Of a DNA stretch of 64,000 bases, positions 62,366-64,000 are shown one piece after another; the first letter of the stretch is position 1; each line of letters opens with the position of its first letter. This DNA is from Amylolactobacillus amylophilus DSM 20533 = JCM 1125 (GTDB lineage Bacteria > Bacillota > Bacilli > Lactobacillales > Lactobacillaceae): the NCBI RefSeq assembly GCF_001936335.1, contig NZ_CP018888.1:434001-498000 (forward strand), read 5' to 3'. The notes beneath the pieces are model-generated. The model was given only the letters and a program-made list of their open reading frames with translations. It searched no databases and was not told the origin of the DNA. The translations under genes and the position numbers were made by a program.

Positions 62366-62422
62366 ATTTAAGTACCAGTGGTGTAATATGGAACAATAAT
62401 TTAAATGAAAGAGGTATATGAG

Positions 62423-63196
62423 ATGATTTTAGAAGAATTTGACCCTAATCGACAGGCTATCATTAATCCACAAGACTTATACAAACCGATTGAAGGATTT
62501 CCCAAAGTAGTCATATCGTGCTTTTCAAGAGTAACTTTTGCGCGCCTACTTGAGAATTACGAACATGACGAAATTACAAGAACATCTATGGCTAACTTTG
62601 AAGTCATTGTCTATGGGATTACTATTGGAGACCAACAGATTGCTGTCTTTAATGCGCCAGTTGGGGCTGCTTCCTGTGTGGGAATTATAGAGGATTTGAT
62701 TCAATTTGGGATGGAAAAACTCGTTCTCTTTGGGACTTGTGGGGTTTTGAACCAAGATATTGAGGCGACCTCCATCATCATTCCAACATCCGCCCTTCGA
62801 GACGAGGGGACTAGTTATCACTATCTTCCAGCAAGTAATGAAGTGGAAGTGAACAAGGGAATCCTTCCTCTCTTCCAATCTTTTCTGGATAGTCACAAGA
62901 TTTCGTATCAAAAAGGAAAAGTTTGGACGACCGATGCTCCCTATCGGGAAACCATCGGCAAGATGAAGCGTCGAAAGGAATCAGGGGCTATCTGCGTCGA
63001 TATGGAGTGCTCTGCCGTGGCGGCATTAGCAGCCTTTAGGGGCTTTGAACTCTGCCATTTCTTCTACGCGGCGGACCACCTCTCGGAAGAAAAATGGGAT
63101 ATCAGAACCTTATCTAGTCATTCGGACTTAGATAGTAAGGACCGAATCGCAGACTTGGCAATCCAATTTGCACTCTTTTGGGAAAAGGCTGACTAA
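62423..63196 (+). CDS. Nucleoside phosphorylase family protein
   Basis: Phosphorolysis of a purine or uridine nucleoside is the likely reaction. The 257-residue protein has the PNP_UDP-type glycine/phosphate motif (LVLFGTCGVLNQDIEATSII), FNAPVGAASC, and the purine-side signature VDMECSAVAALAAFRG near the C-terminus. I chose the ATG at 62423 with AGAGG 8 bases upstream; the ATG at 62405 spans that site. The wording of the protein is closer to streptococcal than lactobacillar relatives as far as I can judge, and the gene is AT-richer and flanked by AT-rich spacers, suggesting transfer. Confidence 0.82.
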   Translation: MILEEFDPNRQAIINPQDLYKPIEGFPKVVISCFSRVTFARLLENYEHDEITRTSMANFEVIVYGITIGDQQIAVFNAPVGAASCVGIIEDLIQFGMEKLVLFGTCGVLNQDIEATSIIIPTSALRDEGTSYHYLPASNEVEVNKGILPLFQSFLDSHKISYQKGKVWTTDAPYRETIGKMKRRKESGAICVDMECSAVAALAAFRGFELCHFFYAADHLSEEKWDIRTLSSHSDLDSKDRIADLAIQFALFWEKAD

Positions 63197-63442
63197 ATAA
63201 ACCAAACTTTAATGTATTGATACCAATCGCCTCTAATAATATTAATACTTAATGTTATTATGCAGTTAAATCAACTATTTATATGAAACTTTTAGTGTTA
63301 TCAAAATCAAATTGAGATTTATCTTCAGTTACCAAAAAGTTACTAAAATTTGAAAAATGAGTCTATTTTGAAAGATTCAAAAGTCCTAAAACCCTATTAA
63401 ATCAAGGTTATAAGATTTAAAAAATGTATTCATAGAACTCAA
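63197..63442. other. AT-rich spacer next to a broken GH1 gene
   Basis: About 245 strongly AT-rich bases with no supported gene, promoter or recognisable insertion-sequence end. It ends exactly where homology to the GH1 gene on the minus strand begins, so it marks a recombination junction. Confidence 0.45.
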
Positions 63443-64000
63443 AATCCAGAGCGGCTTGTGATACCGATCCCACAATGTGTTCAGCGCAATCCGCAGGACG
63501 TCGGGGTCAGTTGCCCAGCCCCAATCGTTAGTCTTCAAATACGGATTCTTAACGCCGGACATGAAGTTGCCACCGCTCTTCCCGGTTTCATAGTGCGTTG
63601 TGACAACGTTTGAAGCGTAGCAAGAGAAACTCAGGAAGTCAGCAGAATAATTCTTAAGTAGCTCATAATCCTCTGGTGTATCGTCGAGCTTGATCCCTTC
63701 ACGTTCATAAAGCTTCAGGCGGTAATCAGGATACCGGCCGCCCGTCTGGACATCCGTGTAGAATAGGCTTCTCTGTGCTGATGTCATGGCCAAAAGTTGG
63801 TCTTTAGGATCGGGCGTAGAGTTGTGAATAGGCCAACATCTGACCGACCTTGTTTGCCGGATCGATTTCGTGAGCCAACTTAACATCCTTTGCACTCGCA
63901 ACAAACTGGTTGTGCGCAGCCTGTGCCTTGTTCTGAGGTGTGCCATCAATCAAACCGCCACCCATGTAGGGTGCAAATTCCATGATGTTAATTTCGTTGA
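63443..64000 (-). pseudogene. GH1 6-phospho-beta-glucosidase fragment, frameshifted and 3'-truncated
   Basis: Second, distinct GH1 gene, entering from the right edge. From 64000 the frame reads NEINIMEFAPYMGGGLIDGT and AKDVKLAHEIDPANKVGQML to YSQLYARS then a stop; homology resumes in another frame at TPDPKDQLLAMTSAQRSLFY, so a frameshift lies near 63815-63825. The homologous stretch continues through YSADFLSFSCYASN and DWGWATDPDVLRIALNTLWD to HKPLWI, where the conserved VENG nucleophile segment should follow. Instead unrelated AT-rich codons begin at about 63443. The gene therefore lacks its catalytic nucleophile and is dead. Confidence 0.85.

Larger units (their letters stand above)
62085..62422. 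other. AT-rich intergenic segment with structured elements
   Basis: 338 bases without a supported gene. It marks a change from the GC content of the AKR gene to that of the phosphorylase. It contains a promoter-like TTGATT (62267-62272), 18 bases, TATTGT (62291-62296); a 12-pair inverted repeat (62287-62320); a strong terminator (62326-62365); and two similar motifs TGGTGTA-TTGTGGACAA (62286) and TGGTGTA-ATATGGAACAA (62379). Two 36-codon frames lack ribosome binding sites and were not called. Confidence 0.5.

Overview
The window is a chromosomal segment of a low-to-moderate GC Gram-positive bacterium of the family Lactobacillaceae. The evidence is the gene order (metS-tatD-rnmV-rsmA-veg-purR-glmU-prs; rpoE-pyrG-murA; pth-mfd-rqcP-divIC-yabR-tilS-ftsH-hslO-dusB-lysS-clpC; rpoB-rpoC; rpsL-rpsG-fusA), a fermentative L-lactate dehydrogenase close in sequence to that of the Lactobacillus casei group, an Ami-type oligopeptide transporter, and GH1 phospho-glycosidase genes. 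The species cannot be fixed from the sequence alone. Nearly all housekeeping genes lie on the minus strand in the order seen when moving away from oriC in related genomes, so replication probably runs right to left here, with the origin beyond the right edge.

Left third (1-24.8 kb): the str operon (S12, S7, start of EF-G); an orphan type IV prepilin peptidase on the plus strand; rpoC and rpoB behind a perfect consensus promoter and a structured leader; clpC; tRNA-Gly and tRNA-Pro; lysS and dusB; hslO; ftsH; tilS; an S1-domain protein; divIC; rqcP; mfd; pth. These cover transcription, translation, protein quality control, cell division and transcription-coupled repair.

Middle (24.9-49.3 kb): ldh; a CBS/ACT-type protein; an AT-rich ABC-2 transporter pair; alr, acpS, cshA and murF; a drug-efflux-type MFS gene; rpmE2; the five-gene oppABCDF operon; murA with an aspartate in place of the catalytic cysteine; pyrG behind what looks like a CTP-sensing reiterative-transcription attenuator; rpoE; a YwiB-type protein; and a plus-strand block with octanoyltransferase, HD phosphohydrolase and mscL.

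Right third (49.3-64 kb): nucleotide, cell-wall and tRNA genes (prs, glmU, purR, veg, rsmA, rnmV, tatD, metS) interrupted by decay and rearrangement. A GH1 gene and an AT-rich acyltransferase gene are both missing their 5' ends around a short IS256-like end. A VanZ-family gene carries two in-frame stops. A second GH1 gene at the right edge is frameshifted and 3'-truncated beside an AT-rich segment carrying a nucleoside phosphorylase. A pair of inverted DnaA boxes sits just upstream of a strong veg promoter. I saw no CRISPR array, prophage, complete insertion sequence or obvious defence system.
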